NCBI GenBank assembly: GCA_030068075.1
Contig: CM057843.1
Coordinates: 43,531,832-43,595,831, forward strand
Source: Paguma larvata
Taxonomy: Eukaryota > Chordata > Mammalia > Carnivora > Viverridae
DNA length: 64,000 bases
Direction: 5' to 3'
Shown: piece after piece, positions 33,600 through 45,555 of the stretch
Layout of the letters: each line of letters opens with the position of its first letter
Position numbering within the stretch: position 1 is the stretch's first letter
Program-made: the position numbers and the translations under genes
The notes under the pieces: model-generated
The model's input: the letters and a program-made list of their open reading frames with translations, nothing else
Databases searched by the model: none
Told to the model about the DNA's origin: nothing

Positions 33600-34400
33600 T
33601 ACTATCCACACATTCTACAGCTCACAATAACACATGAGAATTAACCCCCAAGAGAAACAGCCAACACTGCCAGTCCGCAGAAGCAGGGCTGGGCTTGCAC
33701 GTGCTGTGTGGAGGAGTATTGTGAGGCCTGCTTTGGCATGTCGCATTGGGATCAGACATGTCTGCATGAGACAGAGTAGAAGGGCTTATGCCCCTGAAGC
33801 CGGTATCAGCTGTACTTAAATCGCAAAACATTCCATTTTTTCGATTTCCATTTGAAAGAAACCCAATGAGAGAGTAATTTTCAGCACAGGCTGATAAAGC
33901 TGGCAAGCGTTCTGTCCTGGCTGTAACCACACAGTGGAAAAAACTGGGAAAGGCCCCCAAAGCCCACCATTTAACCCAAACCCAGAACCCTATGCCTGCA
34001 TGCTCAGCAAAGAGTAAAGGGTTGATGTCAACGGCAGTCCTGCCGCCAGCCATTTTTTCCTTCCAATTGATATTATAAAGGAGTTCACCAGAAATTTAAA
34101 AGATCATGCAATTCAGAAAACAAAGACCAAATGTTTTTACTTACAGGCATTTTTATTAGGATGACAAACTGAAAAGGATCCTATAGCGTGCTTTTGTGAA
34201 GGGATGAAGCGCTCCACCAGGCTTAAAGAAAATCGAGTTGCGGCGAAGTGTGAAGCCTCCCAATACTGACATTCCTGCTGACTCGGGAGGCGCCGTCATG
34301 GGAGGGTTTTCCCAACAGCACCCTAGAAATCCAGGATGCTGGTAAGGCACACAGAGGCTCACGGCAAACTGTGATTAACACACATAAAAGCAAGCTTTCA
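33600..34400. other. Repeat-poor, CpG-bearing block between KRTAP1 and KRTAP3 groups
   Basis: No SINE or LINE is recognised. CpG dinucleotides cluster here, especially at 34185-34370 (AAGCGCTCC, ATCGAGTTGCGGCGAAGTG, CTCGGGAGGCGCCGTC), unlike the CpG-poor surroundings. The - strand is open for 143 codons (34053 back to 33622) but the product shows no family motif, so I do not call a gene. A conserved regulatory element or the edge of an unannotated transcript is possible; this is inference. Confidence 0.45.
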
Positions 34401-34739
34401 TCTCAGGCCAGGAACTTGGCAGTAAGCACATTCTGCGTCTGGGTGTTGGAGCTTCCTGTGTCTTCAGCCCCGCTCCCTCTCACGGGCTTCGGGCCCCTCA
34501 CCCTGCAGGTCCCACGGTGACCTCATCATCCACTGCTTCCCACCACCCCAGATGGCAGCTTTGTGGCTTGGGTCTCCTCTCACCTCTGGGTAAATCTGAG
34601 ACCTTAATGTGGTCCCTGACCTCTCTCTCCACGACCTATCATCTCTCCTCTCAAAAATGTCTCCTGGACTCTTTCCCTTCTTCCTGGTTCATCAACTACA
34701 GGCCTCACTTTTTATCCTCTCGCCTGGACCACTGACTGT

Positions 34740-35210
34740 TCTGCCTGTTTCCACTTGACCCTGTTCCATTTCACTTTCCAGAGAACATAACACATGATAC
34801 CACCCCCCGCCTCCCCGCTTGCAAAGCATCCAGGGCCTTCTTACTGCCTTTAGAATAAAACTTAAACTCTGTTGAACAACCTACAAAATCCTACATGGCC
34901 CGGCACCTGCCTACCTCTGTGACCTCATCTCCTTTCACACTCCTCTTCTGACACACTTCAGCCACCTGGCAAGGGCTGTCACTGACCACCCTGACCAACG
35001 GAGGTGCGCTCCCTGCAACACCTCCCAACCACTCTCTGTCACTTCACCCGGTTTTATGTTCTTCTGGCACTCGTCGCTGTCACTCCTTTACCTTTTCAGT
35101 GTCTGTCCTCTCCTACTAGAATGCACACCTTGACAACCAGGACCTCATCTGACCTGTTAACTTCTATATGCAGAGCACCTAGCATGGTGCTGGGCATTCC
35201 GATGAATGAA
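34740..35210 (+). mobile_element. L2 LINE 3' fragment
   Basis: The order of phrases fits the L2 3' end: CCTACAAAATCCTACATGGC, CTGACCACCCTGACC, ACTAGAATGCACACC, then CACCTAGCATGGTGCTGGGC. Ancient and non-coding. Confidence 0.8.
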
Positions 35211-35335
35211 TCACCCAATTTTAAAATACGAATGAACGCGATTTACAGTTATGTAAAATTTAATTCCAGAAAAATGCTGATTTTTATTAGTAAGTGTGAG
35301 GAGTAGCTGTTAGGCAAGCTGTCATTCACGAGCGG

Positions 35336-35506
35336 TATGACTTTAAATCATTATTTAATATCCTTATAGTTTTGTTATCTGGGACCTGGGCATAGTGACC
35401 GTCCTGATCTTATAGGGTTATAAGAAATAAGGAAGAAGATTTGCATAAAATACCTAGTTCTGTGCCTGGCACGTGGTATATATTTAATAAATGCTACCTA
35501 CTAGCA
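35336..35506 (+). mobile_element. MIR-like fragment, 3' part
   Basis: It ends in TTCTGTGCCTGGCACGTGG and a TTTAATAAATGCTACC tail, as in MIR. Confidence 0.6.
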
Positions 35507-35556
35507 GAGGATAAGATGACCATATTCTGGTCATCTTAAAAACAAGAAGATTAGAG

Positions 35557-35783
35557 CAGTGCCTGGGTGGCTTAGTTGGTTAAGCATCCAACTCTTGATT
35601 TCGGATCAGGTCATGATCTCACAGTTTCTGAGTTCAAGTCCCGCATCTGGCTCTGTGCTGACAGCACAGAGCCTGCTTGGGATTCCTTCTCCCTCTCTCT
35701 CTCTGTTCCTCCCCTACTTGTGTGCTCTCTCTTTCTTTCTCTCTCTCTCTCTCAAAAAAGTAAATAAATAAACTTAAAAAAAA
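35557..35783 (+). mobile_element. CAN-SINE
   Basis: Head GTGCCTGGGTGGCTTAGTTGG, CT tract and an AAATAAATAAACTTAAAA tail. AAGAAGATTAG / AAAGACTATTAG flank it. Confidence 0.92.
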
Positions 35784-36149
35784 GACTATTAGTTTTATTG
35801 TGGAAACTGGTATGCCACAAGTGGTTCCCAGGAAGTTCAATGATAAGATGAGAAATCCCAGACAGATCCCCTCCTCTCTATGATACCCTCTAAAACAGAA
35901 ATCACGCCCTCCTCAGCACCCACATAGAACATCCAAATAGCTTCCCACCTACTGTCCCTACCTTCAGATTACCTCTTTTCTATTGCTAGTATTTTGGGTA
36001 AGAAAACAGGCTCTAACATCAGCTCCCTTTTTATGGTCTCAAGACCTTCAATAACCTGATCTCATCCTTCCCACCAATCGTACACCAATTCATCTTAAGG
36101 GTTGTCTTCACCCTAGTCAGAACCACACCCTCCCTAGGAAGAGGAAGTA

Positions 36150-36372
36150 TGGCACAGTGGCTGAGAGCACAGAATCTGGAGCCAGACTGCTTGGCTTTGC
36201 AAGCCTGCTCCATCACTTACTCACTTACTAGTTACTTCGCCTGTCTATGCCTCAGCCTCCTCATCTGTAAAATGGCAGGGATAGCAACCCTGCATACACC
36301 ACAAGCTTGTGGTGAGAAGTGTATAACACATATAAAGCACTCAGCACAAGGCCTAATGCTTAGTAAGTGGTG
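36150..36372 (+). mobile_element. MIR SINE
   Basis: Near full-length: GCACAGTGGCTGAGAGCAC, TCTGGAGCCAGACTGC, CCTCATCTGTAAAATGGC, ATAAAGCACTCAGCACAAGG and CTTAGTAAGTGG in order. Confidence 0.93.
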
Positions 36373-36419
36373 ATGCTGCAGAGCCTCCACTCAAAACCTA
36401 GTCCTCTTTCTAAATACAA

Positions 36420-36970
36420 ATCCAATCATTTCACATATCTGTTCAAAAACCTTTAATTAATGCCCATTGCCAAGAGGATGAAGTTCAAAAGCCTGAGTGT
36501 GGCATACTAAGTACAGTGCAAATTCTTCCTACGGTGGTTCTAAACCTTGTTCCAACTTGTCTCCCACTGTTCCCCACAGTCTCCCTCGGGAAGGGAAGTC
36601 CGGGGGTCTGGGCTCTGTGCTTCTCCCAGTCTACACTTTCGCCATCCCATGAACACACCGTGGAATTTTATTTCCCTGCTTCACTTGCTGAAATTCCCTT
36701 CCTATTCCTTTCTACCTGCTAAGCTCCTAATCATGCTTTGCTACCCACGCAATTGTTTCCTTTTCGCGAAGTACTTCCCGAATCTTCCAGGTAAACCTAC
36801 TTCTCAACTCCCACATCTCACCTAGAAAACCTGAATGCAAAACCGTGTTGTCAATTGCCAGTTGACGTCTCCGTGTCTCTTCCCTACTACCTCCTCAAGG
36901 GCGGGCACCTATTTGCTTCTTTTTTGCATAATGTCTGACTTACAGTAGGTATACAACCAGTGAGAGTTTG
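36420..36970 (+). mobile_element. L2 LINE 3' fragment
   Basis: Degraded L2: AACCTTTAATTAATGCCC, then CTACTACCTCCTCAAGGGCG, GACTTACAGTAGGTATACAA. An L2-like stretch also precedes the MIR at about 35900-36130. Confidence 0.7.
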
Positions 36971-36974
36971 ACTG

Positions 36975-38340
36975 GACTAACAGAGATCTATGGAAGTAAT
37001 GTGGACAATAGGCAAAATTCTAGCAGAGGGATCCCAAACCAAAACCATTCTAGTAGTGAGAAGATGGCTAAAATGAAAGCAGTTTTAATGTTAAGCATCT
37101 TTTCGGATCCATCAGCTTGTTGATATTGGCTTCTGACTCCTTGATGTTGTACAATTTTCTACTTATTTTTTAGAGCCTGAGACATTTCATATGAAGATGG
37201 GTCAAGGAAACATATACATTCTTTTAAGACTTTCAAAGTGAAGTATTTCTAAATGTTTACTAGTTTAATATTTTCCTATTCTAAAGCAATGCTAAAGCAT
37301 CATGGTAAGTTTTACACCTTTATTTATGTAAATAATTCCATCTTTAGGAGTTTATTATTTTAAATGTAACTTGGAAATCTCCCCAAAATGCTCCATAGAA
37401 CACTAACCTACTAAGCTAATCCATGGAAATTAACAAACAAAATGATTCCACAGTCAAAGTAAGTTTGGAGAAAAATACATGTTATATCTCTTTACTGGAA
37501 GTCACAGAGCACTGCAGCATATCAAAAGCTCTGAAATGAAGAGCCAATGAAGAATTCTTTTTTCCAAATGTGTTTACCAGAGAACCTTTTAATGTTCCTT
37601 GGAACAGGTGTTCATGGAACTCGTTCTGGGAAATACTGCACTATTTAGTGTCTAAATGGCCCCATACAACTGTTCTTTGAGTTATGAATAATCTGAATTC
37701 ATAACCTTGTTGGATAGAGCTTTAAAGGACACCCATCCATATCACTGTGCAGGTCCTGACTCCCACCTGCCGGCCCCTGACAAGCTAACATTCTTTGCAC
37801 ACATGGAGGGAACAGAAAGCAAATGATTTTTACAGCCCTCCAAGAAAGTGTTTCGTTACGCAGAACCAGAATCTCCTTCTCTATACATCCCATCTGTTCA
37901 TCTTAATTCGGTATCTTGGGGCCACAAAGAATGAATCTAAAACTTTTAGCACTTTTTCAGCCAGAAGACCTAAATTATCACATAGAATTTTTGGTTGCTG
38001 GTAGAATAGCAATCAAAAAGCCTAGTTATCTCTTCATCTGAAAAGTAAAAAAATGTGGGGATGATTTGCAGATACCTAGCATACCAGGCCATCATTAATG
38101 ACAGATAATGATTAGAAGATAATGACTCAGTGCCTTTGAAGACTGAAATGAAATGTCCTTAAGGTGACAAAGAGCCATCGTGAGGAGTCCTAATTTGACA
38201 ACAAAACAATCTAACCTCCTTTTATGAGGTAAAGAGTGTGTCTTTGGTAATAAACACTTAAGTAATTAGATGGTTTTAATGGAGATAGCTATAAACTGAA
38301 ACACAAGGAAAAAAACTCTTGGTAATAGGCTGACGCCCCG
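36975..38340. other. Intergenic DNA upstream of KRTAP3-1, no gene seen
   Basis: AT-rich and without a repeat that I can name. The last few hundred bases form the distal promoter of the first KRTAP3 gene. Confidence 0.5.
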
Positions 38341-38350
38341 GGGAGGTGGG

Positions 38351-38358
38351 TATATAAG
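38351..38358 (+). promoter_or_regulatory. TATA box of KRTAP3-1
   Basis: TATATAAG lies 87 bp before the ATG, within GGAGGTGGGTATATAAGAGC. The GC-rich flank (GCCCCGGGGAGG) directly upstream is not shared with the KRTAP1 promoters. Confidence 0.85.
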
Positions 38359-38437
38359 AGCCAGGGCAGAAGAGAGAAGCATTGAGACACCAACAGACTT
38401 CTCTTCTCAACCCAACAAAAACCCAACTCCTGACACC

Positions 38438-38731
38438 ATGGCTTGCTGTGTCCCCTGCTGCTGCAGCGTCCCCACCGGCCCCGCCACCACCATCTGCTCC
38501 TCTGACAAATGCTGCCGGTGCGGAGTCTGCCTGCCCAGCACCTGCCCCCATGACATCAGCCTCCTTCAGCCCATTTGCTGCGACACCTGCCCCCCACCCT
38601 GCTGTGAGCCCGACACCTACGTGCCAACATGCTGGCTCCTCAATACTTGCCACCCAACTCCCGGAATGAGTGGGATCAACCTGACGACCTACGTTCAGCC
38701 TGGCTGTCAGAGTCCCTGCGAGCCCTGCTAA
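38438..38731 (+). CDS. KRTAP3-1: Keratin-associated protein 3-1
   Basis: A 97-residue single-exon protein with 21 cysteines (22%). The KRTAP3 signature [15 protein letters not shown] is followed by [40 protein letters not shown] and [11 protein letters not shown]. The ISLLQPICC / [10 protein letters not shown] / [13 protein letters not shown] combination distinguishes the 3-1 type from 3-2 and 3-3. Length fits the usual 98 residues of the family. KRTAP3 proteins are high-sulfur matrix proteins of the hair cortex. The start is in the strong context ACACCATGG, and the bases just before it (ACCCAACTCCTGACACC) match those of the KRTAP1 genes. The first 110 coding bases are identical to the 3-2/3-3 genes and diverge after that, which suggests gene conversion. 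Confidence 0.93.
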   Translation: MACCVPCCCSVPTGPATTICSSDKCCRCGVCLPSTCPHDISLLQPICCDTCPPPCCEPDTYVPTCWLLNTCHPTPGMSGINLTTYVQPGCQSPCEPC

Positions 38732-38943
38732 GCAGCCGCGTCTCTGCACAGGTTCGGTGATGTGCTGCTCATCACCCGGCCTTCAATACCCGCTCCCACC
38801 TACATCAGGCTAAATCAATCCCAAGTCCCTGGGCCATGTTTTCATGAATTTGCCCACCTTCTCAATCCTCTCCCCCTTTGAGTGAAGTTGTCTTTTGGGC
38901 TATTTCACTGCTCTTTGAGAAATAACCATTTTGACTATTCCTT

Positions 38944-38949
38944 AATAAA
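38944..38949 (+). terminator. Poly(A) signal of KRTAP3-1
   Basis: AATAAA lies 213 bp after the stop and is followed by a T-rich and TGTT-rich region. Confidence 0.8.
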
Positions 38950-39182
38950 CTTTATTCTGGCTTAGCAAATATGGTGTTATGATGATTTACTCTCATGTTT
39001 CCTCTTAGGGGAAGTGGAATGCCTAGCTAAACCTGAACAGCAGGTCATCATATCCACGATTTATCCCAGCAGAAGGAGAGCACATGTGGTGGAATCCTTA
39101 AATAATTAGACACTGGCTAATTATTTTTAGTGATGGGTGAAAAGTAAAAAATTCACTAGTTCATTTTACTCAATAGGTATTT

Positions 39183-39399
39183 TTTTTTTATTTTTTTTAT
39201 GTTTATTTATTTTTGAGAGACATAGAGACAGAGCATGAGCAGGGGAAGGGCAGAGAGAGAGGGAGATAAAGAATCTGAAGCAGGCTCCAGGCTCTGAGCC
39301 GCCAGCACAGAGCCTGACGTGGGGCTCAAACCCACAGACGGTGAGATCGTGACCTGAACTGAAGTCGGCCGCTTAACCGACTGAGCCACCCAGGTGCCC
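39183..39399 (-). mobile_element. CAN-SINE, reverse, with perfect target duplication
   Basis: TCAATAGGTATTTTTT is present on both sides (39170-39185 and 39400-39415). The body is close to the other well-preserved copies in the window. It is likely one of the younger insertions here. Confidence 0.94.
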
Positions 39400-39419
39400 C
39401 TCAATAGGTATTTTTTGTA

Positions 39420-42400
39420 GACAACCCACTATTGCTAAGTTCTATGCTGGAAACTGAAGATTAATGTAATATTTTTAAAAGGTTTTCTTTATTTTAATTT
39501 CCACTGCCCCTGAAATTGATTTTTCTTTTTTCCTTAACTGGCTAAACAAATTGGCCACTTTGCTGTCATGTAGAAATAATTTTGACTCCCTTAATTCTAG
39601 TCATTGGTGAAATTCCAAGCTCAAAATGCAATGCAATTTGGGGAAGAATATATACTCATTTCTTAATATATGCTGTCTTCTAGAAAATCAATTCTGAAAA
39701 AATACTAGCATTTATTGGGTATGCCTTGCTCCCTCAAGTGAGAATTGGTTTACGTTAGTCAGAATTATCTTTAGAAGTTTACTAGTCCAAATGACATATC
39801 ATATCATGGCATTGAAATAAACTGAAAATATCAGGCTATAGTGCAGTATTCTCTATCCACCGGAAACAGGCACACAACTCTGTTTCTCTTAGAACAAAAC
39901 ATATGATGACCATATCATGTATTAATTCATCTCCCTTGTTGTCCTGGAAAAAAATCCAAGTACATAAGGTTTTTACAAAAAGTACCCAATATGCAATCTC
40001 ATATATATTCTTGGACTTGCCTTGGGTCTTTGGGCAATTCACTTCCCTCTCTGCCTCAGTTTCCTTGTTGTCACAGGAGAAATAATACTCTTGTCCCCGT
40101 TTATGTCTCAGGATTATTGTGAGAGTCAAATGACCCAACACGACAACAGCCGCACTCTGGAGGGCAAGAGGCTCACCATCACTGCCACACGATGGTTTCC
40201 AGCTTTCTCACCAAAAGACGTCCTTTTATTTATTGAAAAACATTATTTTTCCCATGTAACTTTTTAAAATAATAATTCCTTCCTTCATGTTCTTTCACGA
40301 ATACATTTATAAGCATCAGAGAGAATTTTAGGATTAATATAACTAAGTTACCTCTTTTTTAGTCAAAAGCAAAGAAGTTTGAGGTTTTTACACATGCTTG
40401 TAAGGGATAAATATTTAGACTTTATTTTTAATACTGGAAATAACTGTGAGTATCCTAGTACTACCACTGTGGATCTTTAGACAAAGCCCCTTCGCACTAG
40501 CTAAAGAGCCCCAGATGGAACCCAGGAGATGTGAGGCCCTGCTCTTGAGCTGCCTCCGTGGCCCAGAGCCAGTCACTTGAGCTCCATGGGTCTCAGGTCT
40601 GAAATCAGTAAAACAGGCTGGTTGACGAGACACACTCTAAAGACAGCTTGTCTATGGTTCTAGATTATCCAGACGCAAATAACAAGTACTCCATGTCACT
40701 AGCCAACCCCATCCCACTTTTGCTGTTTTTTACTCATAAGAACTAACATTTGGTGAATATCCACTGGGCATTCTATTATGTGCTTCATGCGCACTATTTA
40801 ATTTATTTTTAACTAAAAACACTAACAGGTAGCTACCATCATTCTCTCCACTTTACAGGAGAGAAAACAGACTGTGAAAGTGACTTATAAAAGTTGTATA
40901 AATAGTAAGTGACAAAGCAGGGGTTAAACATAAAACCGTCTGAATCTAAGGATTGCTTCTCTTGCCTACACCAAAGCACATGCCTCCTTTGCAGACAGCA
41001 ATATGCGCAAGAGAAACAAGATTGCATGTGGCTCTCTTTATCCAGGAGAAAGTATATGCCACTTAACAGTGCATTGTCTACTATCTCTCTAAACTGTTTA
41101 TTTAGTTATGTGTAGTAACTCTGCTTTCTCTGGGGTGATTATAGTTTAAGACAAAATGAGTGTCTACAGTGAGTCTAGAAAAAACTGTTTATGTTTCTAA
41201 AATGAAAACAAATCATCTTTCTTTTTTCCAAGTCAGATCTTAAATACTGATTAGCAACCTCAGCATGGGGGGTGGGGGGAACTATTGACTGGGTCATTAA
41301 CCTTCCATTGAAATGCAGAACTTTGGCAACACAACACATTTTCAGGTTTCAATAACCTAGTTCAAGGTGAAAACCTACCTGTAAAGTTAATAATTGTTCA
41401 TCCTTGATAACAAAACAGACCAAGTCATTTCATTTTTCTTTCCAATTGTTCCTGGCCTATAGGCCTTTCTTTCTGTCCTCACTGACTGTAGCCATTAATT
41501 TAGACACTGATCACCAGATCCCAGATCCCAGCCTCCTAGTTAGTCTTGGGTCGATAATCCTGTGCCTCTCCCTTCATCCAAACTATTCCTCTGGCACACC
41601 AGGCTTCTATCTCTCTATTAATTTTGGTTAAATTGAATTGCTCAAAACTCTGGGATAACTCAAGTTGTTTTTTGGTTGGTGTTGTTTTTTACCGAATCAA
41701 GGCTAAACTCTTCAGTCTGGCTGTTCAGACCCTCAGTAACCTGATATAATCATTTCTACCAAATCCTACCTGCTACTAATCTTGGGACAATGTGCAGCCT
41801 CCACTCTCATCAAAGCAACGCCCCCTCTATGACAGTCAAGACAGGAGTCTCTGCAACCAGACTGTCTTGCTTTAAATCGTACCTCTATCACTTACCAGTT
41901 AAGTGTCCTTGGTCATGTCATTTAACTTCTCCCTGCCTCAGGCTCCTCAACTGTCAAATAAGATTAAAACTAGCTCTTACTAAGCAGTACAGTTCAGGTG
42001 AAAAACTAGGAGAGGCTGGAGAAAACTGTCACCGGCCAAAGGGAACTAAGATGATGTGAGGACGAAATGTAATGTGGGATCTCAGATTGGATCCTGGAAC
42101 AGAAAAAGGAGTTTAGTGGAAAAAACTAGTGATATCTGAATAACCTCTGAAGTTTAATTAGCAGCAAGTTACCAATGTTGGCTTCTTAATTTTGACAAAT
42201 GCACAGTCGTGTTGTAACATATTAAGGGAAATTGAGTGAGGGGTAGATTAGAACGCTGGACTGTCTTGGCAAACTTTCTGTGGATCTAAAATTATTCAAA
42301 AACAAAAAGCTAATTTCTAAAAAGTATGTCACAGAAACAGACCCATAAATACAGAGAAGTGGTGGTTTCCAGAGTGGAGGGGGTGGGAGAATAGACAAAA

Positions 42401-44040
42401 GGGGTGCAGGGGGGCGGGAGGTACAGACTTCCAGTTACATGGGGTTGGAAGGTACGGCACAGGGAATACAGTGGTGTCATAATAGTGTTGTACGGTGACA
42501 GGTGGTGACTACACTGTGGTGAGCACAGCCTAACGTACAGATTTGTCGAATCACTGTGTTATATGCCTGAAAACTAATGTAATGTTGTGCGTCACCTGTA
42601 TTTTAATTTAAAAACAAGTTTTAAAAAATTATACCTCCTAAAACTGTGCAGCCCTTAGTATGTGCCGACTGTCAACCTCTAGGAACACGTTTTTATACTC
42701 TGTGATGCCGGGGTAAGGACTCTTACCTCCTTCACCTGATTTTCTAGCTGATCCCACCAATAGAGGGCGCTGGAAGGAGCCTGAGGAAGAGAGGTCTTGT
42801 TGCCCCAGCAACAGTCCTTCCTTGGCAGCTACAGTGGATTCTAGTCTCTAGCTTCTTTCCACCCTCCGAAAACAGCATCACTGCACCTCCTCAGAAACAC
42901 TAGCACCAGCGGGTGACTCCTGCCCCCCACCCACGAAGGCCCCCCCAGGGCCTATTCTCTGAGCTTCTGAGGTAGGACCACCAGCTGGGCAGCCCCCCGG
43001 GGTCTGTGCCCAGCTCTGCAGGCCCGCTCTCCCTAATGCCTGGGTCGTTACCCCCAACTTCTTCTCTCTGTTCCCAGCTCTACAGCTGGTGGCCTGTTTC
43101 TGGTGTTTGTTACCTCGGTTTTCCTTTTTTGGCTTTTTCAGGCCTCCCGTACCTATTTAACCAAGCCCCTACCTTCAAATGCTCTCTGTTGAAGTACTTT
43201 TTGTGAGGGTTTTCTTGTTTGCTTGTTTTCCTGACGAAACTGGAACAGAAGCATTTTTATAAATGCTAGCTGTCATTGTTTCCCAACCTCTCTTCCTCAA
43301 ACATTGATTCTATATGTTCTAGCCTCAAAGAACTCTCTCTCATGACCCAGGCCCCATGGCTCGGCACTGCAGAAACCAAGAAAAATAAGACATTGCCTCT
43401 GCTTTGAAGGAGAATACATTCTAGTTAAGAACCAACATGTGTACAAAAACTGAAGCCAAGTTTTATGGGTAGTTAAGGGGTGCAATCGAGGCCTAAGAAG
43501 GCGTGGCCAACCCTACCCAGAGCAGCGTTCAGGGCCAGAACAGTGTCAAAGAAGCCACTGTTTTCCTTGCCCAAAGGCACTTACCTCTTTTCTAAGCACT
43601 GGATGATCAAAACAACTTACTCCAAGCCCTCCAGACAGGCGTCTCTGATCACTAAGCCTCTCTACTGTATTTCCTCTGTGCGCATTCTCACAGCGCCCAC
43701 GGGAGAAACTCCACTGATGAGAGAACTCTACCATGGCACACAAGAGGCTGAATGATTTGCATAAGCAATTCTCACTTAATCTTTATTAGTGCTTGCAATA
43801 AGACTATAGTAGGCGATTATTTTGGTGGTTGAATACCTAAGCCCAAATCACTTGATCTAGGTCTCACGACATGTACCTTATAATGGATTCAAATCTAGCT
43901 CCAGAACTCCCCCCATTACCCTGTCTTGTACTTAACTATACCTCGTTTGAATCACATGCAAAGGGATTTCTAGACTTTTCCATCACCCCAAACACTTCTG
44001 AAGGACAGGCACTATGCCTTCTCTTTTTCTATCTCTACCA
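39420..44040. other. Gene-free interval with MIR, L2 and L1 relics
   Basis: MIR-like pieces (+) lie at about 39990-40140 (GGTCTTTGGGCAATTCACTTCC, CCTCAGTTTCC), 40500-40630 (GAGCCAGTCACTTGAGC) and 41835-41985 (AACCAGACTGTCTTGC, TTAACTTCTCCCTGCCTCAGG). An L2-like piece lies at about 41430-41790. 42735-43200 is GC-rich and resembles an old retroelement. No gene is seen; the ORFs of 60-100 codons run through these relics. Confidence 0.55.
42300..42630 (+). mobile_element. L1 3' UTR/3' end fragment
   Basis: It resembles the end of older L1 copies: CAGAGTGGAGGGGGTGGG, GGTGACTACACTGTGG, GAATCACTGTGTTATATGCC, then TGTATTTTAATTTAAAAAC. Confidence 0.75.
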
Positions 44041-44044
44041 CACT

Positions 44045-44249
44045 TTTTTTTTTAATTTTTAATGTTTATTTATATTTCGAGAGAGAGCAAGGGAGGGGCT
44101 GAGAGAGAGAGGGAGACACAGAACCCTAAAGAGGTTCCAGGCTCTGAGCTGTCAGCACAGAGCCTGATGCGGGATTCGAACCCACGGACCATGAGATCAT
44201 GACCTGACGTGAAGTCAGACACTCAACTGACTGAGCCACCCAGGCTCCC
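44045..44249 (-). mobile_element. CAN-SINE, reverse orientation
   Basis: A T-rich tail (TTTAATGTTTATTTATATTTCGAGAG), a short GA tract and an inverted head ending CACCCAGGCTCCCC. TCTACCACACT / TCTGCCATACT flank it. Confidence 0.92.
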
Positions 44250-44259
44250 CTCTGCCATA

Positions 44260-45100
44260 CTCTTCAGAATATATTACAGACTGAATAAATATTTGGCTTA
44301 TTTGTAGTTATGTACTAGCTTTGGCCATGACATGTTAACACGATCACTGAATTAAAGTGGAAGGAATTTTTAAAATGGTAAGAGGTGACTACTGAAAAAT
44401 GAAATAGGCAGGTCAGCAGTTTGGTTATTCTAAAAAGAGAACTTTTCATGCTGTTTTGCAAACAGATGCAAGCTCATTTTTCAGACCATACTTAGCCTTA
44501 TGAACCTATGTTTTAATATGTTCAGGCTCCTGGTTAAAAAAACCAATGTCCTCTGTAAAATTGAGAGCTTACTTAAATGTTTAAACATAATTGCACACGT
44601 AGTTAACGTAGCAGATCAGGATAGACAACATCTAGCAGGCCCTGAACTTCCCAATCAAGATCATGTTCATTTACATCCTCACATCCATGAAAAGATAGCA
44701 AGGTGAATCCAGTAGGGAAAATGTCCCACGGGTTTTGACTTCCCAAATACATCCAGAGCACACATTTTGAGAGGGATCATTTCTTACTTCTCAGAGAAAT
44801 CACTCTTGATTCTTTACACTCAGCAGGGATCATCTGTAAGGACAAAATCTGGTCAGTAAAAAAGAGGAAAGTCAGAAGGGACCCTGAAGTATTTACCTGT
44901 GATCGAGTTAAGTGGAGAGCCTACCGGTACCATTTTGAAACAGCAACAGGAAGCACGTTTGAATGTCACAACACAACCAAATAAAGCCGAAGGAGAGCTC
45001 TTCTCGCATCTGATAAATAACATAGTGAGTTATTTGTATGGGATTATACAAACAACAACAGGGAAACATTCTGGTGGACAGAAGCCATGTCCCCTGAGAC
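44260..45100. other. Intergenic DNA upstream of the KRTAP3-4-position gene
   Basis: No named repeat or gene is seen. It supplies the upstream region of the next KRTAP3 gene. Confidence 0.5.
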
Positions 45101-45107
45101 AGGTGGA

Positions 45108-45114
45108 TATAAAA
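45108..45114 (+). promoter_or_regulatory. TATA box of the divergent KRTAP3 gene
   Basis: TATAAAA is preceded by AGGTGGA, like the AGGTGGG before the KRTAP3-1 TATA box. It lies only 55 bp before the ATG, which leaves a 5' UTR of about 25 nt, the shortest in the cluster. Confidence 0.75.
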
Positions 45115-45162
45115 GACTCACAGAGGACAACTTTGTAGAAGAAAATCTTCCTTTGCAACAAA

Positions 45163-45498
45163 ATGTCTGGCTGTGAGTCTTGTCTTCAAGGCTGCCTCAG
45201 CGTCCCCACCAGCCCTGCCACCACCACCTGCTCCTCTGACGTGTGCTGCCGGTGTGGAGTCTGCCTGCCCAGCACCTGCCCACATTCGATCAGCCTCCTT
45301 CAGCCCACCTGCTGTGACACCTGCCCTCCACCCTGCTGTGAGCCTGACTCCTACGTGCCATCGTGTTGGCTGGTTAGCAGTGGCCTCCCTACTCCAAACC
45401 TGAGTGGGATCACTGTCACAACCTGTGTCCAGCCCTGTGAGTGTGGAGCACCGTGCTCTAGCCAAACAGACTTCCAAGAGTCTGCCACATCGCCCTGA
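45163..45498 (+). CDS. Divergent keratin-associated protein 3 (KRTAP3-4 position)
   Basis: A 111-residue KRTAP3-like protein with 19 cysteines (17%). The core [57 protein letters not shown] is clearly KRTAP3-1-like. The N-terminus ([11 protein letters not shown]) differs from the MACCVPCCC of its neighbours. A cysteine is lost after the Trp ([10 protein letters not shown] versus [10 protein letters not shown]). The C-terminus runs about 13 residues past the usual end into a Ser/Thr-rich tail ([13 protein letters not shown]). The start is weaker (AAAATGT) and only 55 bp after a TATA box. As I recall, the human gene at this position is a pseudogene (KRTAP3-4P). Here the frame is open, so it may be a working, divergent gene or one starting to decay. 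Confidence 0.8.
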   Translation: MSGCESCLQGCLSVPTSPATTTCSSDVCCRCGVCLPSTCPHSISLLQPTCCDTCPPPCCEPDSYVPSCWLVSSGLPTPNLSGITVTTCVQPCECGAPCSSQTDFQESATSP

Positions 45499-45555
45499 GG
45501 GACCACAACAGTCCTTAAGAGATGCTCAGCAAATGGTCTTTAATTGGAAGCCCTG

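Noticed and set aside
33622..34053. 143-codon antisense frame
   Set aside because: No recognisable domain, no promoter found and no splice structure. Kept only as part of the CpG-block finding.
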